From positions 1 through 64,000 of the forward strand of contig NW_026570410.1 of the NCBI RefSeq assembly GCF_019649055.1: a stretch of 64,000 nt of DNA, given 5' to 3'. The notes below the pieces were generated by a model that saw only the letters and a list, made by a program, of their open reading frames with translations, did not search any database and was not told the origin of the DNA. Shown in pieces: positions 40,646 to 52,300 of this stretch. This DNA is from Paramacrobiotus metropolitanus. Its lineage: Eukaryota > Tardigrada > Eutardigrada > Parachela > Macrobiotidae. How positions within the stretch are numbered: position 1 is the stretch's first letter; each line of letters starts with the position of its first letter. Made by a program: the position numbers and the translations under genes.

Positions 40646-42728
40646 TCAATCCCCGCCCTCCAGGCTCTCATCCAGCTCGCGCGCCATCTCGTCCAGCGTG
40701 TTGTCGTCGTCGCTGAAGCGCGGCCCGTCCTCGCCTGAATCGCCAGCCGCACTGGAGCTGGTCAGACTGAGGTCCTCCTGTCGCAGCTGCTTGGCCAGCC
40801 GCACTTCCGGCTCCTCCTCGTCCTCGCTCGACTCCAGGTCTAACGAGTCCCGCTTCCGTTTGGCGCCCCGCTCCTCTTCATCCAGCAGCACGTCGGCCTC
40901 CTCCGAGCTGGAGCTGCTCTCCAGGTGCCCCACGGCCCAAGCGCTCTCTGCAATCAACACCACATCGTACAGTAGCGCCACCTCCAATTGCACGACAACA
41001 AAGCAACGCACCGTGCGGCAGCCCGGAGGATTTGGACGGTGCGTGTTCAGAGGCGAATTCCTCTTCGTCGTCCTCCTCACCGATGGCGTCGTCCACCTCG
41101 TGATCCATGCAGAGGATGTCGTCGGCCGACAGACCCGACAAACAGCTGACTGACCGCTCCACCGCCGTGGGACGCGGGCCCGCTGCTTCCTCGCGCTCCC
41201 GTACGGCAGAATAACTGGCGCCGTCCGCCGCCTCCTCACTCTTCTTCCTCTCGCCTTCCTTCCCCACCGCCTTGCCTCCGTTCACGGCTGCGTCGCTGCG
41301 CTGGGGGCGCCCGTTGCGGTGCGCGTCCACCTTGGCCGCCAGAACCAGACCGGCGCTGCTACTGCTGCTGGCCTGACTGAGGGGGAACAGTTTCTCGTCA
41401 ACCCGCTCCCAGCGTCGCACGCACTCGGCCAGCCAGTCAGCGTTGACGACATGCACGTGCCTGCAAGCCAATAACCACATAACAACCACCGTTAATCACC
41501 GATTAACTCCACCGTATACTGCGATGAAGAACAATTACGTACATTTCGCGGGCTTTGTGGACCTTTTCCGTGCCATCCTTGGCGGCAATGAGGTGCGTGG
41601 TGTAGTTCTGTGGCTCGGCGGCTTTGTCCAGCAGGCTGGGCTGCGGCACCGCGCCAAAGGACCGTACCAACGCTTCGGCCTTGTCTCTCTCGGGCGAGGG
41701 AGTGTCGCTGGGGAAGAATCCGGAGAAGACCAAGCGGCATCCCTGGAGGACCTTCTTCCGCAGCGCCGGTATCACTTCTTTGGTTTTGGGCAGTCGCCGG
41801 TTGCTGGTGTCGCCGCTGGCCGTCTCAGAGGATGCCGGATGCAGTTCGTCATACTGGCGGTAATACTCGGCGTGGATGTTGATGAGAATGGTGCGCAGAT
41901 AGAGGAGGTAGTCGTCGGCGTCCCCCTGCGTCTCCTCCGCGGCACGGTCGGCAAAGCGGTTCTCGTACTGGTGCTTGGTGGCTTTTCCGAGGGCGCTTCC
42001 GCCTTCTCGGGGGCGGCGGCATCCAGCTGGATGGCGACGGCGTTCTTGGGGAAGGGCGCGTTGATGTCGCCGGTGTTCTTGAAGTAGGAGTAGGGCCGCA
42101 CGTGCACGAGATTGGCGGCGTAATTCCACACGTCTTCGCGGTCGTCGATAATGCAGACCATGTCGTCGCCAACCGGAAACAGGTCCCTATACATGCCAAC
42201 AGGCAACAGTTATTACGGGCAACAGTTATTATTAATCTAGCAGGCTCTGCGCACTTGATATTGGCAGTTTTGAGACAGGGGTCGGAGATCTCATCGCGGG
42301 ACAGGATGCGATGGGAGAAGAATGTCTTTGGGATCGAGGATCTCGGCAATCTTGTGGGCGTACATCCGGTTGCCGAAGGTGCAAATGTGCAGCTGGTAAT
42401 ACTTGAGGAGGTCGGCGAGGAAGTCGAGGGTGCCCGGGCGCAGTTTGGTGTGGTACCAGGGATTGTTGAAGTGGCCCTTGGACAACTGGAAATGGTGCAC
42501 GTTCTGCAGCCATCATTGAAGGTCTTCATTAGCAAATCCCACAAAAACGAGCAACCGCAAACTAACCTTCAAGTTATTGTTGACGGGAGCAATGGTCGTG
42601 TGGATGATGGTCTGGTCCAGGTCGACCAGCAGGGCCAAGCGCCGCTTGCCGATCAGGTACACCAGGTCGTCCTCGCCAATGCGCTGAGCGATCTCCTTGC
42701 TCACTTTCAGCTCCGATATATTGTGCAC
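40646..42728 (-). CDS. RNA polymerase II CTD phosphatase, FCP1/CTDP1 type (5' end missing)
   Basis: Five exons: 42728-42567, 42503-42255, 42186-41543, 41460-41012 and 40947-40646, with GT-AG introns of 63-82 bp. Exon 1 has ELKVSKEIAQRIGEDDLVYL and the catalytic DLDQT (DxDxT, nucleophile Asp) in LLVDLDQTIIHTT. Exon 2 has YHTKLRPGTLDFLADLLKYY and CTFGNRMYAHKIAEILDP. Exon 3 has DDMVCIIDDREDVW (second catalytic Asp pair) and the start of a BRCT domain; exon 4 ends it (HVHVVNADWLAECVRRWERV). The C-terminus is acidic. FCP1 dephosphorylates Ser2/Ser5 of the Pol II CTD in the nucleus. Two frame breaks exist inside conserved exons: near 42,322 (net +1 or -2) and near 41,990 (net -1 or +2); exon lengths confirm both. 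Either a pseudogene or sequence errors; the otherwise perfect splice sites favour errors. The exon before 42728 was not found with confidence. Confidence 0.93.
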
Positions 42729-42731
42729 CTA

Positions 42732-43600
42732 CCCTAACAAATTTGTAAATAAAAAAAATTGCGCACGTATCAGAGCGGGTATACAGGAAGAGCCAAAGGT
42801 GCAGTACACCAAATAATTTTCTATTTCAGTAATTAGGCAGTTATTGCGTTGATGGTTTAGAAGCATGCTGACTACAATTGCAGTATCTCATACCTACAAA
42901 TTAGACAATGCTATTATGAGAATGACTGACGGTGTTTATACCATTGTTACACCCGGTGCTGACTCCGACTTCCGGTTGCCGTTACCGGATCCACTTTAAT
43001 TTCCAGCCGCAGGTCGGCGCCGCCGGCATGCGTATCTCATGGGACAGCCAGGCTTATCCGCATCTGCGCATCACGACCGCTCTGCAAATATCACTTGTTC
43101 TGTGAATCTGTAGCCAAGCGCAACCTATTCAAGCCCAGTCAATCTAATCACTGAGTAATCATACTGTAATATTACAATTTTTTTAAAATGCGCAACGTCC
43201 TGGCAGCACTATCCAGCGCTGTCACCCTGGGGCGAAGGCTCCCGACAAGTACAGCAATTTCAAAACCGTACTGAAAATGACGCACTGAAATTCCATAAAA
43301 ATATGCTTTTGCATAATTTTGTTAGGAATGTAAAAAGCCGGAAACCTCGCAAAACCTTCCGAAATATTTCTGGAAAGAATTATATTATTATTATCAACAA
43401 ACCGCAATGGCAACAGTAAGAAAGTAAAAAAACCCTGATTCAGTATTCACTAGTGACTATTCACTACGGTAGGTTTTCCAGATAGACCCGCCCCTGCACA
43501 TAAAAAGGATAATAAAAACGCCACCAGAACGGTTCCTTGTACCCACTACCCAGGCCTCTAACACTTGAACAGAATCTCCCCTGAACGCAAAGTAATGCGT
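42732..43600. other. Probable intron or spacer upstream of FCP1 exons
   Basis: AT-rich with a GC-rich patch at 42,960-43,080 and a second at 43,195-43,250. If the lipoyl-like exon at 43608-43806 belongs to FCP1, this is an intron that should contain the missing exon with the CSH/CAECG-type segment, which I could not find. Confidence 0.4.
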
Positions 43601-43607
43601 TTACACT

Positions 43608-43806
43608 TTACCTGCTCGTGAGAATATCTGTGTTTTCGGTCGGGATTGAAACAATCAAGAGAGATCAAGCATCTGAATTTTCCTTCGTCAGATTTGGATA
43701 TTTTCTCGTCATCTTGCCAGGAATTCCATAGGTAAACAACACTTACTTGGCCACGAGAAACCTGCTCTCCAACGCGCACTTTGAATTTGGTGATTTTGCT
43801 TTCTAT
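43608..43806 (-). CDS. Candidate N-terminal exon of the FCP1 gene (lipoyl-like domain)
   Basis: On the minus strand, after TTTTTAAATAG, an open frame reads SKITKFKVRVGEQVSRGQVSV..., which looks like the biotinyl/lipoyl-like N-terminal domain of FCP1 (K-V-R-x-G-x-x-V-x-x-G-x-V). It could end at an early GTAAGT donor (just after the GQ codons) or at a GTAAAG site near 43,610. It is on the same strand, about 1 kb upstream of the next recognised exon. Support is a short motif only. Confidence 0.35.
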
Positions 43807-45295
43807 TTAAAAAATGCATGAATTTGTACTTAAAAAATGTTTGCGGGCATTTTTATTTTCAAGATCCAAGCACTTTTATGTATATTGAGGTACCCCTGTT
43901 TCGCCGACTCACTATTGATACTGTTCGTATACCGTACCTTGTTAATGTTGAAATTTGTGCATTATTCTTGACCTCTTCCAAAATCCAAAGTACTCGGTTA
44001 GAGACCGCCACTTTGTGGACCACCCGGTACGTACGTAAGTACCGTACTTGACGTCATTATTTTGTTTTGTCTAATAAATCTGTATTATATATTTGTATAA
44101 AATTAATAAGAAGGCGTGTGGTTGTACAGTATTGTACAGAGCAGGTACATGTTTCATCCCACTACAGCACTCGCACATTAATGACTATGGCTTGGTTTCG
44201 ACATTAAAATGAGATACAATTAGTACATAAGGCGGAAACGCTCAGTGGAGGATTGCAGTTAATCATTTCATCGGCATTATTAATTTGGCCCACAAAACTA
44301 ATGCGATCATAAGTCATTATAACGCAACAAGGACAGTGGACACCCACACAGAACAACTCAAAGGAATAGCTACAGAGGCAGCAACCGCAACTGTCGCGAG
44401 AGACAACAAACTACCCTGCCAACCGACCACTCCCTTGGCCGAAACGTACAAAACAGCAGCAGCAGATTCCTCTATCTTAAGTCAGTTAGACAAACAGACC
44501 AGACCAGCCGGCACGGCCGAGGGAAGCCTCTTTCCATCCATCCACTCTGTGGCGGCTGTCCCGTCCCGCTCCGGCTGCTCCGCTCCTCTCCACTACCACA
44601 GACGCCGATTCAATTCAGCCACACACCAAACAGAACCACCACCAGCTGCATCCGACGCACACGCTCCGTCCCGTTTCGTTTCCTTCCGGTCCGGTCCGCT
44701 CCGTCGCACGCAGGCCGAAAGAACCAAGCAAATCACCAATCAGCACGCGCAACATATTCCGCACTACATGGACAGATAGACGCTTCTCTCTTCCGCGCAT
44801 TCATTCCATTCCGCCGCCAATCAACGCCAACACAACAACAACGCTAACACACTAAGACAGCTAAGACAACAAGACACGTCATTCCCACAACAAAACAATT
44901 TTTTTGTCCTTTTTTACTGTTAAGCAACGTCTAGTTAATTTAGCAAAAGTAACAAAACAAAATCCAACTAACGGAACGGGTTAGTAAAGTAATCAATTCC
45001 AAAGTGACAAAAACTAAGATACTCGTAAAGATAAAGGATAAAAAGCGCTCGCGCAAGTCCCTTCCCGACCAGACTGACGTCTTTAGCGGGCGTCCCCCTC
45101 CCGCCCCGGGAGGAGCGTCCCGTGTTGAGCCACAATCAGTGTGTGCAGATGCCTTCTGAACTCTTCCGCGCTCCGCAACCGCGACGCGAGAACGGAACGC
45201 GACGCCGTCCCCGCCTCGCTTCGCTCGTGTCCCGTCCTCTCCCCTCTCTTTGGCATGTGAAGCAGCGCAGGACAGAGAGTCCGTCCCCGCTCCGC
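43807..45295. other. Intergenic / probable 3' UTR of the C-clamp gene
   Basis: No gene recognised. The part next to 45,296 is the expected 3' UTR on the minus strand. A 164-codon plus-strand frame at 44285-44779 has no ATG and is Thr/Ala/His-rich, reflecting composition. 45,060-45,290 is GC-rich. Confidence 0.5.
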
Positions 45296-48200
45296 TCACG
45301 GACTGCTCAGCAGCGAGGCGTCCTCGTCGTCGTCCGAGTCGGCACCGAAGCGGCTGCAGCGCTTCTTCCATTTGCACATGTTGCACCACTCCGACTGCTT
45401 GTTGATGCCGTACACGCCGCGGCACTTGCGCTGGCTGCTCCGCTTACCCAGCCGCTTCTGCACCGCGCGTCGCCGAGCCGCCGCACCGCTCTCTTCGTCA
45501 CCTGACAATCAATTCAATTTATTCATACTAATTTGATTAATATTCGATTGTTTTATCCTCAAATAATCACCCACACATAATCGATCAATTATCATTGTAA
45601 TTAATTCTGTGCAGTAACAGTAACTTGATAAATGATTGCAATAAATAAGTAAGTAATCGGAAAGGTTACTGCAAATTATTTTTGTTAAATAACTGGATAA
45701 TCACTATAAATAATAATTATATTCGATAACTGATACACTGTTCTAATAATTTCGTAAATTGATCAGATAAATCTAATAATCTTGTGAAATAGTTTGTGCT
45801 TACCGATATGCGACGAGGGCGGACTAGGTGTCTTGGGGACACTCTGGGCGGGCGCCGGCCCGGGTTTCTTCTTCAAAAAGGGCGGGAACATCTTGGTCTT
45901 CTTGTACATGCGGTCTTGATGCTGCTGCTTGACCAGCTTGCCGATGCAGGACATCATCTCGCCCACCTTCTTGGAGGCGTCCATCAGGCCGCCCACCTTG
46001 TGCTTGCGCTGCTTGACGCCCAGCAGCTTCTTCTTGGCGTTGCCCTTCATCGTCTTCTTGTACAGGCCCCCCGCCCCGCCGGCCGCCCCGTTGAGGCGCT
46101 TGTGCTTCTTGTAGGGCCCGCGCTTGTAGGGGTAGCCCAGGGGGTTCAGCAGGGGCATGCCCACGCCCACGCCGAAGTCCAGTCCCTCCAGCGGCGGCAG
46201 TTTGGGCTCGGGCAGCCGCGCCGGCATCTCCAGCTCGATGCGCATCTCGGGCGTCAGGTGGCTCAGGTCCACCGAGGAGCACCGCGACGACGAGCCCGAC
46301 AGGTCGCCCCACATGGAGTCGTTGTCGTCGCTGTCGTCCATCGCGTCCAGCTCCAAGTCCAGCACCGACGCGCCTAACCAACAACAGTCCAATGTCACAC
46401 ACTTTGACAACAAGCGCTCCATTGTGCAACGAGGTGTGCACTGCACTTTGCCCGCCCTGACATCACTTCCGCATGCGTTCGTCGCATGGGAAGGGCGCGC
46501 AGCCTTCACACCCAAACTCTATCGCATCAATCTCCTTATCTCCGCATACAAATCAATTCATTTATCGGTTCCTTGTCATATATCGCTGGTAATATTACTC
46601 TTAAGTTAGAGTTTTTATTAATATTTATTTTTTAACGTATTACTTTTTCGGCTAATTTTGTGCGTAATGTATTGGTTGAATAATCTTACAGGGCGGTGGG
46701 GGAATGCAGAGGGGCTGCGGCGGCATCTGGAAGGCGGGCGGTGAGGCCAGCGTCCCGGTCAACTTGCCGGGCAGCGGCGAACACGGTCCGGACTCGCTGC
46801 TGATGGAGTTGGAGCGCTGCAGCGGCAGGCCCACCGTGGGCTCCGGGTAGCGGCGCATGAAGCCGGTGAAGACGTTGCAGGTGAGGTTGGCGTCCCAGAT
46901 GAGCTTGACGAGGGTGTTCAAATTGTCGTCCGTCAGGCGGAAGTGGGCGCGCCCGCTGTGCATCATGTGGAACTGGCCGATGTGCTTCTCCATCTGCTCC
47001 AGGCTGGCGTAGACGATGAAGCAGCGACTGCACTGGAACAGCATCTGCCCGATGGACTCGGTCTTCACTTCCACGGACACGTCGCTGTAGTTGGACTGGT
47101 TGGAGTTGGAGGAGGCCGCGCTGTTGCTGCAGCTGGCCGGGGACAGCGGCCGCGAGCCGGGCACCGCGTGCGACGAGGGGGACGCCGGCGCCGAGCTGGG
47201 CACGTCCTTCGTCGCTCCTTCTGCAAACACACAGCTTGCTGGTACATTTAACGCGAAAGGCTTTCTTGGCCGGTGCATCTCGGCTGTGTACACTACAAAT
47301 TCTACAATCGCTGTGTTATCTATCTCCTAATCAGCGAAAATACCGCGTATTCACACATTTCATTTACTTTTCCCGGCCTGCGCCTATCAATTATCATTCC
47401 TTGGCCATCTTTTGCCAGCAAACCAAGCGTCCCTCGCTAACTGCGCAACCAAGAGTTGACTGGCCCATTTACAATACAAATTAGCGCAATCTGACACACT
47501 TCTCTTCACAGTAAAAAAGGATGCGCCATTATTTTCCCTGCAGGCAGGATTCCGGCTCAATTGCCATTTACACTGTTTGTCGTAGTTCGCTCTGCCGAGA
47601 CAGTCCTGCGCTAACAATAACAACGGCACCGGTTTGACGCGTTAAACTGTAACGTACATCCTCCCGAAGCATCCTACATTCACTGCATTCACTCGCAACC
47701 TGCCACTGAACTTCACCCGATTGCGTCACAAGCCGGATTTACGGCTCTTTCACAACACTCCTCAACGGTTTTACTGCCCGTGATAACACACCAGATAAAA
47801 TGTACTATGCAAATTACACGACTATTCAAACAATCAAATTTGAATACTACGGCCAAACGCGCAAACTGATAACTTCCATAATTTACAACGATACAGTTTT
47901 GTATCCAATGCGGCTACGTTGATAGGTAGAACAATACAATTAAATAATACTTAATCAGCTACGTAATCAACACAATTTCACACAAGTAACACAGCTCAAC
48001 TAACGACCACTTCAGTCCGAAAGTACTTTTCGCAATAATTGTAACCATGCAAATTTTCAACTTTAACACGCGTCGTGAGTCTGGCGCCATAAATAATTTT
48101 CACACTGTTTACTGTTTACAAAATTTATTTTTGAAACATTAAATTACTGAAAATAACTTAATAGAAGGGCATGATTTACGTTATTTTAACTATTTAATTT

Positions 48201-49311
48201 TCAAGGCTGTGCTTTTCATAAGTTTAAAAGGAAATTAAATGTACGGTCAGACCAGCAATGATGAATAGGGTATTTTGACATAGCGTATGAAGAATCGCCG
48301 TGAGAAACGTACACATTAAGGAGTTTATTACGGTTGAGAAGCGCTGAGTCTCTCTCACTCACCGAAAATGTGATTAGTCCCGTGGGCATAATTGGTCTGA
48401 CTCGGCGCTTGATTGCTGGAAGCGGGAGACGAGTGGAAGGGCTGCTGACGATGACAAATGGCCGGATGAGTGAAGGTGTCCGCTGGGGAGGGCACCAAGT
48501 CGCTCATGGCCTCCTCCAGCGCGTCCAGACTGGCGGCCAGGCTCAGCGGCAACGGCGAGGCCAGCGGCGACTCGCGACTGCCCGGCGAGGTGGGCAGCTG
48601 CGCCGTGAAGGACTTGAGGAGGTCGGGATCGTCGGGGTCGATGCCCTCCCAGCCCGCCACGTCCTCCAGACAGTCCATCAGCTCCGACAGGCTCACCACC
48701 GACTCCCGCTCCTCCGACTCCAGCTCGTCGCAGCCCGCCGCGTCGTCCCAGGGGTTGGAGGACACGGCCGAGGCGTTGGTGTCCAGCGAGACTGAGCGGA
48801 TGACGGGCAGGGGCAGGGACACGGGCAGGGGCGGCGGCAGGACGGGGAGGGGCGCGGGCAGCGGGGCCAGCTTCTTCTCCAGGGCCAGGGGGGCCGGGGC
48901 GGGGGCCGGGGCGATGGGCAGGACTTTGAGGTTGAGTCGCGAGGGATTGTTGGTGATGATGAGCTGCGTGGGCTTGTTGCTGTTGCAGTGCTGTAGTGCG
49001 GCTGACGGGACACTAAGCAACCTGTACTGTGGCTGTGCAACTGCAGCAGACTGCGCTGCGGTCACGCTGGTTGACGACTGGACAGCTGCTTTGACCTTGA
49101 GGCTGGCCGTCGCCGCGGGCTGGCAGCGCAGGGCGGACGTCTTGGCCAGCGTGTGGCTGTGGCCGTCGGATTTGATGATGATGGGCGTCTTGTTGGAGAG
49201 GACGCCCACGGGCAGATTCAGCGACAACGTGGGCATGTTGGCGCGCGCGATCTGGATGGAGGATGTGGAGGGGGATTTGAGTTTGCTCTCAGTGGCGATT
49301 ACAGTGGCCAT
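45296..49311 (-). CDS. C-clamp zinc-finger transcription factor, ZNF395/SLC2A4RG/Glut4EF family
   Basis: Four exons: 49311-48363, 47220-46690, 46373-45804 and 45501-45296; phases agree and give 751 residues. ATG in context GAGAATGG. Exon 1: Ser/Ala/Pro-rich with an acidic patch (WEGIDPDDPDLL). Exon 2: C2H2-like finger, CSRCFIVYASLEQMEKHIGQFH in part (C-x2-C-x12-H-x4-H). Exon 3: acidic, then basic PYKKHKRLNG and Lys-rich stretches that may bind DNA or act as nuclear localisation signals. Exon 4: C-clamp KCRGVYGINKQSEWCNMCKW followed by KKRC (C-x12-C-x2-C-x5-C), diagnostic of this family, whose members are nuclear DNA-binding regulators of glucose-transporter and other genes. Introns of 302, 316 and 1142 bp. 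A 5' UTR acceptor (CTTCCGCGTAG) lies at about 49,340, so a non-coding first exon is likely upstream. Confidence 0.92.
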
Positions 49312-49339
49312 TCTCTCCAGCTACACTGCTCATACTCTC

Positions 49340-52300
49340 CTACGCGGAAGGAAACAAAGAGTCAGATAGATCAGCGATTGATAACAGCTGCTGCACGATA
49401 GATAACAGCTACTCAATGCCACACCAGCAACAGTTGCGAAATCACTGGCACACACAACTAATTTGCCAACTCGACGCCGGTTGTCTGCGTTTCAACTTGA
49501 AGCAGGCAGTACAGCGCTATCCGGCTATCGCTATCAGATACGTTTTTCCTACGCTGCAGTCGACTGTATGGCTATGCTGGCAAACGTGCGTGCAATCTGC
49601 AAAAAGCTGCAGTCTGGTCTTCTGCCAAGTCGAGCTGTTTCGCCGAATGCGGATTCACCACTCGATGTCGCAATCACGCCGGTTCTGCCTGTGCGCTGTG
49701 TGTGCAGGCGAAAACACGTACGAATACGCTGCAGTGGCTGCACACAGCAGCAAGTACGTACAACACACGGCCACCATTCAACACACTGAACACACTGCTG
49801 CAGCTTTTATTCACATGTACGGCTATTTGCGCAGGCCACGGCACGATTCCAGGAAACAATCCAACTCGGCGAAAGTATGCAAGCTCAACTAAGCGGAGAA
49901 ACCGGTTTGCAACAAAGTTTGCTTGAAAGTCAGTAAAGTTGTAGCGCTAATGATACCCAAGCATCGTCTCATCTTCAAAACCCAGACAATCGCCTAAATT
50001 CAACTACAGCATCTGTCTGGCCCCATTCATTGCACTTTTGGAACAATTATTTACAACGAAGATTTAATTTTTGCAGGGCAGCTAATTATTATCCCAAGCA
50101 ACAAAACGAAAAATTAAATTCAACAAATTTCACTGGCCAATTTTCTTGAAAATTAATTTCTCTTTAGCCGCTTTGTTGTTAGGTACGTATTCATTTCACA
50201 GTGGATACTCATTTCATATTAATTATTAAACAAATTTCAACCACAATTGAGCAGTTACTGGTGACTGGAAAGTGGAAACAATACTTAATTTAATAACATG
50301 ACTCGTAAAGTTATTACTTAATTATGCAGTGAAATTTCACAGTACTATACACTTAATTAACTGCTCGTATTTAATCAGACATGACATTGTTGCTCATGTT
50401 CTTAAAATTATGGCTAATTTCGCAAAATAAATACTTTCTCAGTTACAAATTTCCATTCAGCGCAATTTCATGAATGAGAAGCGAGATCTCATTCATCACG
50501 TGCATGACGTACGAGTACGTAGTAAAATTATCAAGATCAATAATGAGATTACAGAAATACGTACAGTACTGAAAGATGCAAGGAGTACAATAAGCCGTTA
50601 AGCAAAATGAATACTTAAATAAGCAATCATTTGCCCTTAGTAACGCAATGCACTCCCATAATAATTCTCAAGCCATACCTCTTTTTACTGAATTCTTACA
50701 TGTTAACTCCTTAATCAACATTCAGCACAGCACGCCTTTGACTACGACAGAGAAGAATCAATAATAATGTCACAGACTCACAGCATTAATCTGCGCACTG
50801 TTTAATCTTTACACTTAATTTTCCGTCTATCAATTACGGCGATGTAGGGCGTTAGCTTCCCGTCGTCCGTAGCCAGTCTTTATTCTGATTACTTTTAATT
50901 ATGTCCGTTTTGCAAAGGAATCAACAGCAGGTGCAGCCAGTGCAGCTGTACCCAGTGTACTGTTAATAACTGCTCTGCATATTATTACAGTGTACAGTAT
51001 ACTACTCGACTGAGCCGCGCTCTTGTGAATGGCCATTGTCCTGTCTAGTGTCCCTCGCTTTAATATCGCGCGCAAATCGCCTATCAGTGCGATCTATAGC
51101 CCGGATTAGTCAGCGATGCACGGCGATCGCGAGGATGTGGGCTGTTTAGTCTGGGCCGAGCGTGAGAACGCCGGCGCGGAAAGGAACCCGGAAGGGAGTT
51201 GTGTCTCTGCTCTGCGCTACTCGCTGCTGACTCGTCAAGGGCAAAAAGATCACCCCGACCAACACAACCCGATCGATGAATAAATCATCAGCCACACAAA
51301 AACTCACTGCATTCCCCAGACACCAGGCCGCGCGTAGCCTCTCGTGGCAGCGCTTTGACGAAAAATCAATCGACCGTCAACTTTTTGCAACCTACTACAC
51401 ATTGTGCATCTGCGTACGCGCGTAAACAGGTGTTCGCTGGAGTAGTACTACTCACGCACACCGCGCCAACGTACGGTTGCCGTGGCAACAAACGGCCAAG
51501 CAAAGGACAAGGACTCGCAGCCAAGTACGTTTGTTTAGCCAACCGGTTTCTTTTTGAGCTGATTCACTTGCATTTGTTATTACGCTACAGTTCCCCTGTC
51601 AATAATCGTCCGCACACGCTGCACTTTCCGCCAGATAAGTGAGAAGACAACTCTACTCTGCTTCCTCCATTCCAGGGGCGCGCTGCACTTGAGCGCGCTA
51701 CGCAACCCCGTTCAGGTTGCTCATCCCCGTTGCACGGAAACCGTCGCCTTGCGCTGGCAAGGCAGCCAGAGCGTTTACCCGCAAAAATGACTGACAGCAT
51801 TACTTTCATTCCTATTCAAACGGCTCTCTTCAAATCATTTCAATACCAACAATCAATGTGATTTTGCCTTTGTTTCACATTTCCAACTGATTTCAGCCAT
51901 GAGCAAACAATTTACTGACAACCATGGAATTCGTACGCCTTGTACTGTACATAAGGATAGGATAATCAGTCAAACGGTTTTAACGGGACGTTTTTTTCTT
52001 AAATATAACTGACTACAGATTCAAAATCAGCACATTTTTATAGCCGGGAAACTATTTTCCAGAACTACTTTAAACAATCAAAAAAACCTGACTGCCATCC
52101 ACAACCACAAGAACCGCCCTGGGTGGTTGCAATGGAGTCATAGTCAAAAACTTTTATTTTTGAAAACTGTTCTTGGAAGGATAAATTTCTGCAGCACCAC
52201 CTCAGAAATTTCTTTTTATGAAATTCTTCATTCAGAAACCTCCAACAAATTTTCTGTCAAACATCTGAATAATCACTGTTAATCAGCGTTATTCATTCGA

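Noticed and set aside
44285-44779. 164-codon plus-strand ORF
   Set aside because: No ATG at its start, low-complexity composition, and it lies in the probable 3' UTR of the C-clamp gene.
45824-46441. Long overlapping ORFs in other frames of C-clamp gene exons
   Set aside because: GC-rich codon use leaves several frames open; only the spliced frame has family motifs and in-phase junctions.
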